Source: Kyrpidia spormannii (GTDB taxonomy: Bacteria > Bacillota > Bacilli > Kyrpidiales > Kyrpidiaceae). From it: a stretch of DNA of 64,000 bases. Where the stretch lies: NCBI RefSeq assembly GCF_002804065.1, contig NZ_CP024955.1:2542001-2606000 (forward strand), written 5' to 3'. Below the pieces are notes generated by a model that saw nothing but the letters and a program-made list of their open reading frames with translations, was not told the origin of the DNA and ran no database searches. Each line of letters starts with the position of its first letter. Positions within the stretch are counted from its first letter, which is position 1. Positions 34,535 to 44,852 of the stretch are shown here, in pieces. A program made the translations under genes and the position numbers.

Positions 34535-36709
34535 TCAAATTCGCACCCGTTTGAGGCGCAGGGCACCCAGCACCACCATCACGGAACTGAAAGCCATGGA
34601 GGCTCCGGCGATGAGGGGGCTCAACCAACCCGCAGCCGCAGCGGGGATGCCGATGATGTTGTACCCCAGGGCCCAGAACAGGCTTTGGCGAATGTTGCGC
34701 AAGGTCGCCCGGGAGAGGAGGACGGCGCGAACCACCCCCTCCAAACCGGTTCCAATGAGGGCTACGTCGGCGGCGTCCAGGGCCACGTCCGCTCCCGTCC
34801 CCACGGCGATGCCCACATCGGCCGCCGCCAGGGCCGGCGCGTCGTTGATGCCATCCCCCACCATGGCCACTTTCCGACCTCTTTTTTGATACTTCCGGAT
34901 CACCCGGACCTTATCCTCGGGAGAGAGTTCGGCCAGAACGTGGCGAATCCCGACCTGCCGGGCGACGACCTCGGCGGTATGCCGGTTGTCCCCGGTGACC
35001 ATGACCAACTCGATCCCCATTTCTTGCAGCGCTTTCACCGCCCGACGGGACTCCTCCAATAGAACATCGGAAACGGCGATTAAACCGGCCAATCGGCCAT
35101 CCACCCCCACCTGGATCACAGTCTTGCCTTCTGACTCCCAGAGATCTTTCTCAGGGGGGACAACTCCTTCCACACCGCATTCCTCCAGGAACCGCCCGTT
35201 CCCGATTACCACCGGCCGCCCTTCCACGACGGCCCGCACTCCCCCGCCTCCCGAGGACACAAAACCCTCAGGCTCCGGGAGCGGCCCCAATCCAGTAGCC
35301 CCTTCTGCCAGGATTCGCCCAAGGGGATGTTCCGAAGGCCCTTCGGCCGAAGCAGCGAGGCGAATGAGGTCATTCCGCGAGCGAAGGGGGCCCGGTCGAA
35401 TCACCCGCACATCTGTCACCGCAGGTCGCCCCCGGGTAAGAGTCCCGGTTTTGTCCAGCAGCATCACCTGAACCCGGTGCAACTGCTCCAGCGCCTCCCC
35501 GCCCTTAAAAAAAATTCCCATCTTCGCCGCCCGCCCGGTTCCCACCATCACCGCGGTGGGGGTCGCCAAGCCGAAAGGGCACGGGCAAGCGATCAGAAGA
35601 ACGGCCACGGCGTTCATGAGGGCGGTGGGGAGTGCGCTAGTCGTGCCGCCGCCCGCAAAAAACCACACGCCAAACGTCCCGGCGGAGATGGCGATCACCG
35701 CCGGAACAAACACATTACAAATCGCATCCGCCAACCGCTGGACCGGGGCCTTCGACGCCTGGGCCTCTTCAATGAGCCCGATGATCCGCCCCAAGGCAGA
35801 GTCTGCGCCGACCCGCTTCAACTGGATCCGGAGGGTCCCCTGTTGATTGAGCGTCGCCCCGTACACCAGATCCCCCGCCCTCTTGACGACGGGGAGCATT
35901 TCCCCCGTCATCATCGATTCATCCACATCCGATTCTCCGGCCACCACCCGACCGTCCGCCGGGATTTGCTCCCCGGGTCTGACCACCACCACGTCCCCCA
36001 CCTGGAGTTGCTGGACCGGAACGTCCCGCTCTCCCTGGGGGGTCCACAGGTGGGCAAATTTGACCTGGAGGGAAACGAGCTCGGCCAGGGCGTCGGCGGT
36101 GCGGTTTTTTGCGTGAGATTCGAGAATTTTGCCGAGTCGGACCAGTGTGATAATCAAAGCTCCAGTTTCAAAATACAAATGTCCCGACCCCCGGAGGATC
36201 ATCCACACGCTGTAACCATAAGCTGCCGAAGTGCCCAAGGCCACCAGGACGTCCATGTTGGCCGAACCGCTGCGAAGGGATTTCCACGCTCCCACGTAAA
36301 AGGCCCAACCGGCGACGAATTGAATCTCGGTGGCCAAAACCCATTGCACCCGGGGATTGAGAAACGCCCTCGGGATATACGGAAAACCGGCCATATGGGC
36401 CATCACCCACAAAAACGGCAGAGACAAAATCAGGGAAAAAACAAACATTTCCCATTGACGGCGCCGATCCCCGGCCGAGTCTTTCGTCTGTTGATCAGGG
36501 TGGGCGCCGTATCCCAATTTTTCTACACGATCGATGAGCTCTTCCAGATCCACAGCCCCGGGGATGTACGTCACCGTGGCCCGCTCCAAGGCGAGATTGA
36601 CGTTCACATCGAGAACCCCTTCCTGCCGTTTCACCACCCGCTCAATCCGGGTGGCGCAGGCGGCACAGTGCATGCCCGTGATCCGCAGGGTCGCTTTCTC
36701 CTTTTCCAT
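34535..36709 (-). CDS. copA: Copper-translocating P1B-type ATPase CopA
   Basis: About 724 residues from ATG 36709 behind GGGAGGCGG. One N-terminal HMA domain with GMHCAACA, eight helices, TGE in MMTGEMLPV, the phosphorylation motif DKTGTLT, HP in SEHPLGRI, and [16 protein letters not shown]. The membrane metal motif reads [11 protein letters not shown]; most CopA proteins have CPCALG. Exports Cu+. No copZ or csoR is adjacent. Confidence 0.92.
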   Translation of the reverse strand: MEKEKATLRITGMHCAACATRIERVVKRQEGVLDVNVNLALERATVTYIPGAVDLEELIDRVEKLGYGAHPDQQTKDSAGDRRRQWEMFVFSLILSLPFLWVMAHMAGFPYIPRAFLNPRVQWVLATEIQFVAGWAFYVGAWKSLRSGSANMDVLVALGTSAAYGYSVWMILRGSGHLYFETGALIITLVRLGKILESHAKNRTADALAELVSLQVKFAHLWTPQGERDVPVQQLQVGDVVVVRPGEQIPADGRVVAGESDVDESMMTGEMLPVVKRAGDLVYGATLNQQGTLRIQLKRVGADSALGRIIGLIEEAQASKAPVQRLADAICNVFVPAVIAISAGTFGVWFFAGGGTTSALPTALMNAVAVLLIACPCPFGLATPTAVMVGTGRAAKMGIFFKGGEALEQLHRVQVMLLDKTGTLTRGRPAVTDVRVIRPGPLRSRNDLIRLAASAEGPSEHPLGRILAEGATGLGPLPEPEGFVSSGGGGVRAVVEGRPVVIGNGRFLEECGVEGVVPPEKDLWESEGKTVIQVGVDGRLAGLIAVSDVLLEESRRAVKALQEMGIELVMVTGDNRHTAEVVARQVGIRHVLAELSPEDKVRVIRKYQKRGRKVAMVGDGINDAPALAAADVGIAVGTGADVALDAADVALIGTGLEGVVRAVLLSRATLRNIRQSLFWALGYNIIGIPAAAAGWLSPLIAGASMAFSSVMVVLGALRLKRVRI

Positions 36710-37064
36710 CCCGCCGCCTCCCTCGAAAAGCCAGTCTATGTGTATTCGCCAGATGGACCAAGCTAGACCACTCCGTCCGAATTTCAAGGACAGCACAAAA
36801 AAAGCCCGTCTGGGCAGTGATGTCCGAGTTCTTCCAGCTCACACAGTTCAGTGACTGGCGAAATCTGAACATCGAGCGGACGGGAATTGAAGAGAGCATG
36901 AGGAGGCGGGCATGGTATGGGCATATCTGCGACTGCCTCGGTACTCGGCGCTTTTGGACTGCTGGTTCTTCTGGGCTTGGCCGCAAAGGTGGCCGCCCTC
37001 GTGCTTCAAAGGCGGGGGGCGATGTCGCTTCCCATGTGCGGAACATCACCCCGGGCGCCGGGAA
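36710..37064. other. 355-bp gap between copA and bioB
   Basis: No supported gene. A plus-strand ORF from 36917 starts with a hydrophobic helix (MGISATASVLGAFGLLVLLG) but continues 280 bp antisense into bioB, so it was not accepted. The copA promoter should lie here; no clear CsoR site was found. Confidence 0.5.
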
Positions 37065-38093
37065 TTACAGGGCACAGGTCTCAATCTCAAAACCGAGATC
37101 TTCGATCATCTTCCAATCCGCCTCGGGCAACTGCCCTTCCGTTGTCAGGTAGTCGCCGACAAAAATCGAATTGGCGGCATAGAGTCCCAGAGGCTGCAGC
37201 GTCCCCAGGTTCACTTCCCGGCCGCCGGCGATGCGGATCTCTTTTGCCGGGTGGACGTAACGGAACATGGCCAGTACCTTCAGGCAGTACCGGGGATTCA
37301 GTTCCTTTCGGCCTTCCAGGGGCGTTCCCGGAATGGGGTTGAGAAAATTAATCGGAATGGAGTCCACGTCCAAATCTTTGAGGGAGAAGGCCACATCCAC
37401 CACGTCCTCTGGGGATTCTCCCATGCCGACGATACAGCCCGAGCACGCCGAGATACCGGCGGCTTTTGCCGTCTCCACCGTTTCCACCCGGTCGCCGTAG
37501 GTGTGCGTTGAACAAATCGCCTGGTACTGGTTCGCACTGGTGTTCAGATTGTGATTGTAGCGGTGCACCCCGGCGTCGGCGAGTTGCTGGGCTTGTTCCG
37601 GGGTGAGAAATCCGAGGCAACAGCAGATTTTTAGATCGGTGGTGGCCCGAATCTCTCGAACCGCTTCAACGATTCGCTCCACCTCTGAGGGGGCCGGCCG
37701 TCTGCCACTGGTCACGATGCAGTAGGTGCCGGCTTTGCGCCGCACCGCCTCCCGGGCCCCTTCCAGGATCGTCTCTTTTGAAAGGAGGGGGTATTTGGCC
37801 ACGTCCGCCGTGGAAATGGCGGACTGGGAGCAGTACCCGCAATCTTCGGGACACAGGCCGCTTTTCGCATTGAGGATCATGTTCAACTTTACTTTTTTTC
37901 CAAAATACCGTTGCCTAAGCCGAAACGCCCCGTCTAACAGGGCGGGCACGTCTTCATCGGGCGCGAGTAGAATAGCCAGGGCCTCCTCCCTGGTCACGGC
38001 TCGTCCGCTCAGCACCTCCCGGGCCAGGCCCGCCCAGTCCCGCATTCCTTTCAAAGGTGTCACCGCAACATTCGCCTCTCCCCGAGTCATCAT
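37065..38093 (-). CDS. bioB: Biotin synthase
   Basis: 342 residues. Radical SAM motif CPEDCGYCSQS (CxxxCxxC, about 70-78), with cluster-2 ligands in CIVTSGR, CCCLGF and the later Arg. Inserts sulfur into dethiobiotin. Last gene of the bioA-bioF-bioD-bioB operon, overlapping bioD by 4 bp. Confidence 0.95.
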   Translation of the reverse strand: MMTRGEANVAVTPLKGMRDWAGLAREVLSGRAVTREEALAILLAPDEDVPALLDGAFRLRQRYFGKKVKLNMILNAKSGLCPEDCGYCSQSAISTADVAKYPLLSKETILEGAREAVRRKAGTYCIVTSGRRPAPSEVERIVEAVREIRATTDLKICCCLGFLTPEQAQQLADAGVHRYNHNLNTSANQYQAICSTHTYGDRVETVETAKAAGISACSGCIVGMGESPEDVVDVAFSLKDLDVDSIPINFLNPIPGTPLEGRKELNPRYCLKVLAMFRYVHPAKEIRIAGGREVNLGTLQPLGLYAANSIFVGDYLTTEGQLPEADWKMIEDLGFEIETCAL

Positions 38094-38800
38094 CGATCCC
38101 CTCCACGTATCGATTGAAGTATCGCTTCCAGATCCACGTGCGCCTTGACAGTGCCCAATATTTCCTCCCTCCCCGGGCGCCCGGGCAACCAGGGTACCCG
38201 GCCGAGGATCGGGACATCGGAATATTCCCGGATCAGTTCTGGGTTTGTTTGCTCAGCGACCGTGCCTCCATCCCGGCCCCCGCCGTTTAGAATCACTCCC
38301 GCCACCCGGAGTCCCGCCTGCCTGGCGTAGGCCACGGTGAGCAGAATATGGTTGACCGTTCCGAGCCCGGCCCGGGCCACGACCAACACCGGCAGGTCCG
38401 CACCCTTCGCCAGCTCGACGGCGGTAAAACCATCCGCCAGGGGGACCGTGATTCCCCCCGCTCCTTCCACGAGGACCAGGTCGTGGCGCTGAAGCCTCAC
38501 ATTCAAGATCTCCCGCCACTTCTGGGGATCCAGCGCCACCCCTGCCCGCCGGGCCGCCAGGGCAGGGGCCAGGGGCTCCGCCAGGGTGTACGGACAGATG
38601 GACGATTCCTCTTCCTCCAGACCGCCGAGCCATTTCAACCGGGCGGAATCGGAGCCCGGATCTCCCGGTCTGCAGCCGCTTTGCACCGGTTTCCAGGCCG
38701 TCGCTCGGAGCCCGACCTCTCGATAGAGGCCCACCAACGCCCCGGTAATCCATGTTTTTCCAACCTCCGTATCCGTCCCGATCACCACAGCTCCGCTCAC
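38090..38800 (-). CDS. bioD: Dethiobiotin synthetase
   Basis: 236 residues. ATP loop GTDTEVGKTWITGAL (about 8-22), KPVQSG with the catalytic Lys, and LVEGAGGITVPL. Makes the ureido ring from DAPA and CO2. Confidence 0.95.
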   Translation of the reverse strand: MSGAVVIGTDTEVGKTWITGALVGLYREVGLRATAWKPVQSGCRPGDPGSDSARLKWLGGLEEEESSICPYTLAEPLAPALAARRAGVALDPQKWREILNVRLQRHDLVLVEGAGGITVPLADGFTAVELAKGADLPVLVVARAGLGTVNHILLTVAYARQAGLRVAGVILNGGGRDGGTVAEQTNPELIREYSDVPILGRVPWLPGRPGREEILGTVKAHVDLEAILQSIRGGDR

Positions 38801-38803
38801 CGA

Positions 38804-39961
38804 TCATCCCTCCGTTGTAAACACTGCCAGGATCCGATCCACATCTTCCATCCGGTGGGCGGCGGTCACCGTCAAACGAATCCGGCAAGATTCGGGTGGG
38901 ACCGTGGGCGGGCGAATGGCCGGAGCAAAGATTCCGGCGTCGTCCAGCCGGGCGGCCAGACGCAGGGTCTCTCCCACTTCCCCGATGATGACCGGAATGA
39001 TAGGGGTCGAACCCTCGGGGACCCGCCAGCCTCGTTCCCGAAGACCCGTGCGCAGTCGGGATACCAAGGCGCGCAAATGGTCCCTGCGCCACTGCTCCTG
39101 CTCCATGATTTCCACCGCCACGAGGGCGGCGCCCACCGCTGCCGGAGAAGGGGCCGTGGAAAAAATAAAAGGCCTGGCGCGATTGATCAGGTAGTCGATG
39201 ACCGCTTTCGCCCCTGCCACATATGCCCCCTCTACCCCCGCCGCCTTGCTGAGCGTCCCCATTTGAATGATTCGAGGTGCTGGGGACAATCCGTAATATT
39301 CCATCGTCCCCCGCCCGCGCTTTCCCAGCACTCCTCCGGCATGGGCATCATCCACCACCACAAAAGCGTCGTATTTTCCCGCCACCTCCAAGAGCCGGGG
39401 CAGCGGGGCCACATCCCCGTCCATGCTGAACACCCCGTCGGTATAGATCAGACGCCGGCGGGCGGGGCCGGCCGCGATGATTTTCGACTCTAAGTCCCCG
39501 GGATCCGCGTGGCGGTACACCGAGACCCTGGCCCGGCTCAACCGGCAACCGTCGATGATACTCGCGTGGTTCCACTCATCACTAAAAATCACATCTTCTT
39601 CACCGGCGAGGGTGGTGGCCAAGGCGACGTTAGCCATGTAGCCCGTGGCGAAAACCAGCGCCGCCTCGGTGCCCTTCCACCGGGCGATCCGCTTCTCCAG
39701 GGCTTCGTGCAGTTCCGTGTCGCCGCTGATCAAGCGAGATCCGGTGCTTCCCGCGCCGTACCGGATCATGGCCCGGTGAGCCGCCTCGATCAGGCGCGGA
39801 TCCTGGGCCAGACCCAGGTAATTGTTCGAGGCACACATCAACATCCGGCGCCCTTCCACCGTCACCTCGGGCCCTGGAGCTGACTCGACCCTCCGCAACC
39901 GCCTGCGAAGTCCCGCATCCTCCAGGTTTTGAAGTTCTGCCTCAAGGCCGGTAGAGTCCAT
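38804..39961 (-). CDS. bioF: 8-amino-7-oxononanoate synthase
   Basis: About 385 residues from ATG 39961 (MDSTGLEAEL). SNNYLGLAQDPRL near the N-terminus, VVVDDAHAGGVLGKRG (PLP Asp), and MGTLSKAAGVEGAY with the PLP Lys. The start overlaps the bioA stop by one base. Condenses pimeloyl thioester with alanine. No bioC/bioH, bioW or bioI is present in this operon, so the pimeloyl source is elsewhere. Confidence 0.94.
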   Translation of the reverse strand: MDSTGLEAELQNLEDAGLRRRLRRVESAPGPEVTVEGRRMLMCASNNYLGLAQDPRLIEAAHRAMIRYGAGSTGSRLISGDTELHEALEKRIARWKGTEAALVFATGYMANVALATTLAGEEDVIFSDEWNHASIIDGCRLSRARVSVYRHADPGDLESKIIAAGPARRRLIYTDGVFSMDGDVAPLPRLLEVAGKYDAFVVVDDAHAGGVLGKRGRGTMEYYGLSPAPRIIQMGTLSKAAGVEGAYVAGAKAVIDYLINRARPFIFSTAPSPAAVGAALVAVEIMEQEQWRRDHLRALVSRLRTGLRERGWRVPEGSTPIIPVIIGEVGETLRLAARLDDAGIFAPAIRPPTVPPESCRIRLTVTAAHRMEDVDRILAVFTTEG

Positions 39962-41313
39962 CACGACACAGCCCCTTCTTCCACCGCCCGGATCAGGATA
40001 TCCGTCATCGCCTCCAGGTCCCCTTCCGGGGTGGCGAGAGGCGGCATAAACACCACCACGTCCCCGAGGGGACGGATGATCATCCCCTCGTCCCTGGCCT
40101 TCCGGCATACGGCAGCCCCCATGAGCCTGCGGGCGGGAAAGGGCTCCTTGGTGGCCCGGTCCGCTACGAGCTCGATCCCGACCATCATGCCCTTTATCCG
40201 AATGTCCCCGACGTGGGGATGGTCGATCAGTTTCTGAAGGCGCTTCCGGAGATACGCTTCATTCTTCTGGGCCCGGTCCACCAACTGCGTTTCGTCAAAT
40301 AAATCGAGATTGGCCAGGGCTGCGGCACATCCCAGCGGGTTGCCGGTATAAGAATGACCGTGATAAAAAGTTTTTTCCTCCCAGGGTTCACCGAGAAAAG
40401 CTTCGTAGACCCGGTCGGTGGTCAGGGTGGCCGCCACGGGGAGATAACCCCCCGTCAGCCCTTTGCCGCAGGTGAGAAAATCTGGGGATACCCCGGTGTG
40501 CTCGCAGGCGAACATCTTCCCGGTCCGCCCGAACCCCACCGCCACCTCGTCGGCGATCATGAGCACGTCCCACCGGGTGCACAAGTCCCGAACCTCCCGC
40601 AGAAAACCGTCGGGCATGGCAATCATCCCACCTGCCCCCTGCATTTCGGGCTCCACGATCAGGGCGGCGGTTTCCCCGCCGTGCGCCTCCAGGGCCTGGT
40701 GAAGCAGGTGAAGGCAGGCAAAGCCGCACGTTTTTGGCTCTTGGTTCAGGGGACATCGGTAACAGTAAGGGTAAGGAACGCGAACCGTTTCAAATAAAAG
40801 TGCACCGTACGCCCGGTGATATAAATCAATGGCGCCCACACTCACCGCGCCCAGGGTGTCCCCGTGATACGCCCCGGTCATGGTGATAAATTTTCGCTTT
40901 TCGGGATGGCCCATGTGTTGCCAGAACTGGTATGCCATCTTGATGGCGATCTCCACCGCCTCGGCCCCGCTGTCCGAGTAAAATACTTTATTCAAGCCCG
41001 GAGGAGAGATCTCGATCAACCTTTCCGCCAATTCCACCGCCGGCACGTTGAGCTGCCCAAGCATCGTGCAATGGGCGATTTTCCCGAGCTGATCGGCGAT
41101 CGCCCGATCGAGTTCCGGCACCCGGTGGCCGTGGACGTTGAGCCACAGGGAGGACACGCCGTCGTAATACCTCCTTCCCCTCACATCTTCCAGCCACACC
41201 CCCTCCCCGCGCTCCACGATCACCGGCTCCTGATCAAAAAAATCTTTCATCTGGGTGAAAGGATTCCACACGTACCGCCTACTTTTCTCTAATAAGCCGA
41301 GATATCGTTCCAC
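39961..41313 (-). CDS. bioA: Adenosylmethionine-8-amino-7-oxononanoate aminotransferase
   Basis: 450 residues. WNPFTQMKDF at the N-terminus, YSDSGAEAVEIAIKMAYQFW, ADEVAVGFGRTGKMFACEH with the PLP Asp, and TCGKGLTGGYLP with the PLP Lys. First gene of the biotin operon, directly behind the BirA operator. Confidence 0.95.
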   Translation of the reverse strand: MERYLGLLEKSRRYVWNPFTQMKDFFDQEPVIVERGEGVWLEDVRGRRYYDGVSSLWLNVHGHRVPELDRAIADQLGKIAHCTMLGQLNVPAVELAERLIEISPPGLNKVFYSDSGAEAVEIAIKMAYQFWQHMGHPEKRKFITMTGAYHGDTLGAVSVGAIDLYHRAYGALLFETVRVPYPYCYRCPLNQEPKTCGFACLHLLHQALEAHGGETAALIVEPEMQGAGGMIAMPDGFLREVRDLCTRWDVLMIADEVAVGFGRTGKMFACEHTGVSPDFLTCGKGLTGGYLPVAATLTTDRVYEAFLGEPWEEKTFYHGHSYTGNPLGCAAALANLDLFDETQLVDRAQKNEAYLRKRLQKLIDHPHVGDIRIKGMMVGIELVADRATKEPFPARRLMGAAVCRKARDEGMIIRPLGDVVVFMPPLATPEGDLEAMTDILIRAVEEGAVS

Positions 41314-41326
41314 CCCATCGCCCCCT

Positions 41327-41359
41327 ATTGTTAACTCAAATAACCATACTGGTTAACAT
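41327..41359 (-). promoter_or_regulatory. BirA operator of the biotin operon
   Basis: Minus-strand TGTTAACC and GTTAACAAT are separated by about 15 bp, matching the Bacillus BirA site TTGTTAACC-N14/15-GGTTAACAA with one mismatch. It lies between the promoter and bioA, so biotinoyl-AMP-BirA should block transcription. Confidence 0.88.
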
Positions 41360-41368
41360 CCCAGGCTT

Positions 41369-41398
41369 ATGATACCAGATTGTCGAGTTCACGCGCAA
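41369..41398 (-). promoter_or_regulatory. Promoter of the biotin operon
   Basis: TTGCGC (41393-41398) and TATCAT (41369-41374) on the minus strand with an 18-bp spacer, upstream of the BirA operator. Confidence 0.55.
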
Positions 41399-41555
41399 TC
41401 CGGGGTGACATTTTCATTGGCTGTTTCATAGATATAGAGAAAGAAGTGGGGCATTTTCTCAAAGAAATCGGAACATCGGCGATAGGTTCCGTATGCGATC
41501 GACCGGGAATGGCTATACCAATAGTAACGAAAAGGAAAGATATGGAGGCGAAACC

Positions 41556-42131
41556 ATGGAAACGGTAGAACGGTGGACTACGCGCTCTGACGCTTGGGCG
41601 CCCGAAGATGACAAAAAATTGGCGGACATTGTATTGCGCCACATTCGCGAGGGCAGCACCCAGCTGAGCGCCTTTGTCGAAGCGGCCAGCGAATTGGGCA
41701 GGACCCCCGCCGCCTGCGGCTATCGCTGGAATGGGATCATTCGGAAAAATTATGAGGAAGCAATTCAAGAGGCGAAGCGGATGAAAAAGGAGCGCCTGGC
41801 CCAAACCCGGGGCCGCAGGGGGCGCCGGCGTCAGGTAGGGCACCAGTGGAACATTGATGCGGTGATCCAGTCCCTCCGAGCCTGGGAAGAGGTATTCCAA
41901 AAAATGGAGCAGGAGAACGCGGAGCTCCGGCGTACCGTCACCCATTTGGAGGATAAAGTCCGTTCTCTGGAACAGGAGAACCGCCAACTTCGCGAGGGAG
42001 GAGCTCTGTCGCAAGCTGAACAATTACGACACGACTCCCGGGAATTCCTGGCCCTGGTGGATCGGGCTCGGAAGCTTTTCCAGGAAATCGGCGAAAAACA
42101 GCCGCCATTAGGGGTGAAAGCCCAAGAGTAA
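41556..42131 (+). CDS. rsfA: RsfA family prespore regulator
   Basis: About 191 residues from ATG 41556 behind GGAGGCG. Myb-like N-terminal domain (RSDAWAPEDDKKLADIVLRH, then AACGYRWNGIIRKNYEEA), a basic region RGRRGRRRQ, and a C-terminal coiled coil (QENAELRRTVTHLEDKVRSL). RsfA tunes sigma-F-dependent genes in the forespore, so the host probably forms endospores. Confidence 0.87.
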   Translation: METVERWTTRSDAWAPEDDKKLADIVLRHIREGSTQLSAFVEAASELGRTPAACGYRWNGIIRKNYEEAIQEAKRMKKERLAQTRGRRGRRRQVGHQWNIDAVIQSLRAWEEVFQKMEQENAELRRTVTHLEDKVRSLEQENRQLREGGALSQAEQLRHDSREFLALVDRARKLFQEIGEKQPPLGVKAQE

Positions 42132-42425
42132 GACCTCCCGGTGGATCGGTGGTCGACTCCGCGCAACCTCACCGCCACCTCGAGGCACTGGAATTGAATT
42201 CCCCACGGCACCCGTGCGGGCGGCCTCCGGGTCGCCTGATCATGCCAACCGCCGCCTTTCCTCGACAGTGGCGCAAGAAGGCGGCGGCCTTGGCGTTCTC
42301 CATTCCTACCCACAATCTCCACTGGATCGTCATAATTTCGCCGGGATCTGCCCGCCCAAAGAATCGAAACGGGATACAATAAAAATGAGCGATTCCGGAT
42401 TTGGACGTAAAGGAGGGCGGGGTGC

Positions 42426-43427
42426 GTGGCGACTGCATCCGCATGGATTCACGCCGTACTAGGTACCCTTTTTCTTCTCTTCGTGTTTTACCTCGCCGGC
42501 GGTGCACTGGCTTCATTGGCCGCAGCCGGATACGGAGCCCGCAAGCACGACGCGCGCGGCCTCCGTTTGGCCCGTCTGGTGGTGCGAAAAACAGCGGTCC
42601 GGGAATGGCTGGTTTTTCTCCTCGGAGTCGTTCCCCCGATCATCATCGGGGTTTTCGTCCGATTGGCCGATGCCACGGCATACATGTTGACCCAAGGTTG
42701 GCTGACGACCGTTTTCCTCCTTTTTACGGGTTGGGGAGCACTTCAGGTGTTTAAAATTCTCTTGTATAAATATCCGCGGTCTCCGAAGCTTTTCATTCCC
42801 TTCGGCATCGCCGCGGTGGTTCTTCTCCTTCCAGTTCCGGCGGTGTTCATGGTCACCGGGGAATTCGCCGCCCAGCCGGATCTGTTCGGCGGGTTCATCA
42901 CTTTGATACTGGCCATGTTGCAGCCGTCGGTGCTTTGGCGGGCGCTGGACCTGACGATCACCACCGGGCTGATCGGTGGATTCCTGGTGGTCAGTATCGC
43001 TTACCGCCGTTTGCGCCGGATGGCTGCCGATTCGCCAGTTCGCCGATTTTATCGCTGGGCCATGGAATCCGGATTACGGGGTACCATGGTTTCCGCAGCC
43101 CTTTTGGTATTGTCCGGGGCCGTCACCGTCGCTTCGTTATCTCCGAACGCCCAGGCGGCGCTGACCGGCGGGAACATCGTCCAAACCGGCCTGTTCGCCG
43201 CCGCCGCTCTTTTCCTCGTCGGGATCGCCGCTGCTTCCTGGCTGCTCAGCCGATTGAATCGCGCCCGCGGTGTGGTGGGGACCCTTGGGATCCTTCTCGC
43301 AGCCACATTGGTTGTCATGGGCAGTCTCCACGCCGAGATGCGGGCCTATCAGAACGGCCCGTATTTCGGACAGGTGCCTCCGGGGTTGTACCCGAGCATT
43401 TTGCAACAGAGGATCTGCGGGTGGTGA
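42426..43427 (+). CDS. Membrane protein of unknown function, about 8 helices
   Basis: 333 residues from GTG behind AGGAGGGCGG. Hydrophobic segments near 8-30, 60-82, 90-108, 122-145, 152-170, 172-192, 212-235 and 245-300. A first-helix His (WIHAVLGTL), and ALDLTITTGLIGGFL recall membrane cytochromes, but no diagnostic motif was recognised. The 294 bp before it hold nothing evident. Confidence 0.6.
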   Translation: MATASAWIHAVLGTLFLLFVFYLAGGALASLAAAGYGARKHDARGLRLARLVVRKTAVREWLVFLLGVVPPIIIGVFVRLADATAYMLTQGWLTTVFLLFTGWGALQVFKILLYKYPRSPKLFIPFGIAAVVLLLPVPAVFMVTGEFAAQPDLFGGFITLILAMLQPSVLWRALDLTITTGLIGGFLVVSIAYRRLRRMAADSPVRRFYRWAMESGLRGTMVSAALLVLSGAVTVASLSPNAQAALTGGNIVQTGLFAAAALFLVGIAAASWLLSRLNRARGVVGTLGILLAATLVVMGSLHAEMRAYQNGPYFGQVPPGLYPSILQQRICGW

Positions 43428-43460
43428 TCATAGCCGGGGGCCGGCCATGCTTTCCTCGGC

Positions 43461-44660
43461 TCACGATGACGAGCCGTTCCCCCCTCTCTTTTTCGTGAGG
43501 AGCAACACGGGAATGGCCACAAGCTGTACGACCACCGAAAAAGCCACGAGAGCCACAATCGACGTATCATAGAGTACACCCAGTAACCAACTACCCCCAA
43601 ACCATGCGACCCCATAGACGGCGTTAAACACCCCGTAAGCATACGCCCGGCGTTCTGGCGAGATCATCGTTGCCACTGGGGCACTCATGAGCGAATCTTG
43701 AATGCCCATGCCGATCCCCCAGAGTATAACACCCGCTGCGGCCGCAACCCATCCACCTAAAAACGAGAGTGGAGCAAAAAAGGCGGAAAGTGCGATCGCT
43801 AATGTGAGAACGGGCATCCCACTCCGATCATACCACCTCCCGAAGATGAGCGCTGAACCACCGGCCGTCGCCATAGCCACCGCGTAAAAAATGGGAATGG
43901 CGCTCGGTGGAATCACGTGAGTCAGATGATAGGAGATGATGTTGAAGTCCGCATATCCGATAGCAACAAGGGACATGGCACTCAGATAGACCCAGAAGGA
44001 ACGCGGCAATCGCTGGGGCTGTGGAGGGGTTGTCTCCGCAACCCGTTCCAACTCGTGGGGATTGGGGTATTGGAGTCTGGCCGTCATCAGCACAATTAGC
44101 GAAATCAACGCAGGCAACGCCAGAAAGGCGAAAGCAGTATGATAGCTGCCCTTCACATAGAGAATTCCAGCGACCGCCAGAGGCCCCGCCATCGCCCCAA
44201 TCTGGTCCAGTGCCTCCCGCAGCGCAAAAGCCCAACCCTGACCGATCACCGTCCCAGCATGGGAAAGCATCGCGTCGCGCGGAGGGTTACGCAACCCCTT
44301 GCCTATTCTCTCCATAATGATGAGGACCGCCGCCAGCTGCCAACTTCCGGCAAGAGCCAGAAGAGGCACGGCCAAAAGGTTCACCACATATCCGATTCCC
44401 GTCATGAGCCAGTATCGGCCTGTGCGGCTGCTCACATACCCGGACAAAAACCTGATCCCGTAGCCGAGAAGCTCTCCAAGCCCCGAAATGAACCCCACCG
44501 CAGCACCGGAAGCCCCCAGCACGGCGAGAAAGGGACCATTGATTCCGCGGGCACCCTCATAAGTCAGATCCGCAAACAAGCTCAAGACACCGATCAGAAC
44601 TACAAACCTGAGTGCGGCGGCACTGGAAAGCCCCTCTTTTTGAGGCCTCCGATGGCTCAT
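43461..44660 (-). CDS. MFS transporter
   Basis: 399 residues, 12 helices. The loop 2-3 motif is GYVSSRTGRYWLMTGIGY and a helix 4/5 signature RIGKGLRNPPRDAMLS resembles the family seen in Bcr-like and fosmidomycin-like exporters. Intact. Substrate unknown; convergent with the preceding membrane-protein gene. Confidence 0.83.
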   Translation of the reverse strand: MSHRRPQKEGLSSAAALRFVVLIGVLSLFADLTYEGARGINGPFLAVLGASGAAVGFISGLGELLGYGIRFLSGYVSSRTGRYWLMTGIGYVVNLLAVPLLALAGSWQLAAVLIIMERIGKGLRNPPRDAMLSHAGTVIGQGWAFALREALDQIGAMAGPLAVAGILYVKGSYHTAFAFLALPALISLIVLMTARLQYPNPHELERVAETTPPQPQRLPRSFWVYLSAMSLVAIGYADFNIISYHLTHVIPPSAIPIFYAVAMATAGGSALIFGRWYDRSGMPVLTLAIALSAFFAPLSFLGGWVAAAAGVILWGIGMGIQDSLMSAPVATMISPERRAYAYGVFNAVYGVAWFGGSWLLGVLYDTSIVALVAFSVVVQLVAIPVLLLTKKRGGNGSSS

Positions 44661-44852
44661 ATCTCAATTCCTCCTTCCAACAAGTTCACCCGCGGCCAAA
44701 CATCATTGTCATGAAACCCGCCAAAGGTAGTTATAAGAAAACGCTGCCAAAGGCGCCGACTATGACGAGGATACCATACTCCAGTGCCACATCGAAACAG
44801 GATCGGTGTCGATTTCTGCAGAATGGGTTTTCCATCGTGATTATCGTCCGTT

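Noticed and set aside
36917-37342. Plus-strand ORF beginning with a hydrophobic helix between copA and bioB
   Set aside because: Two thirds of it lie antisense inside bioB and its later part has no protein character; ribosome site spacing is poor.
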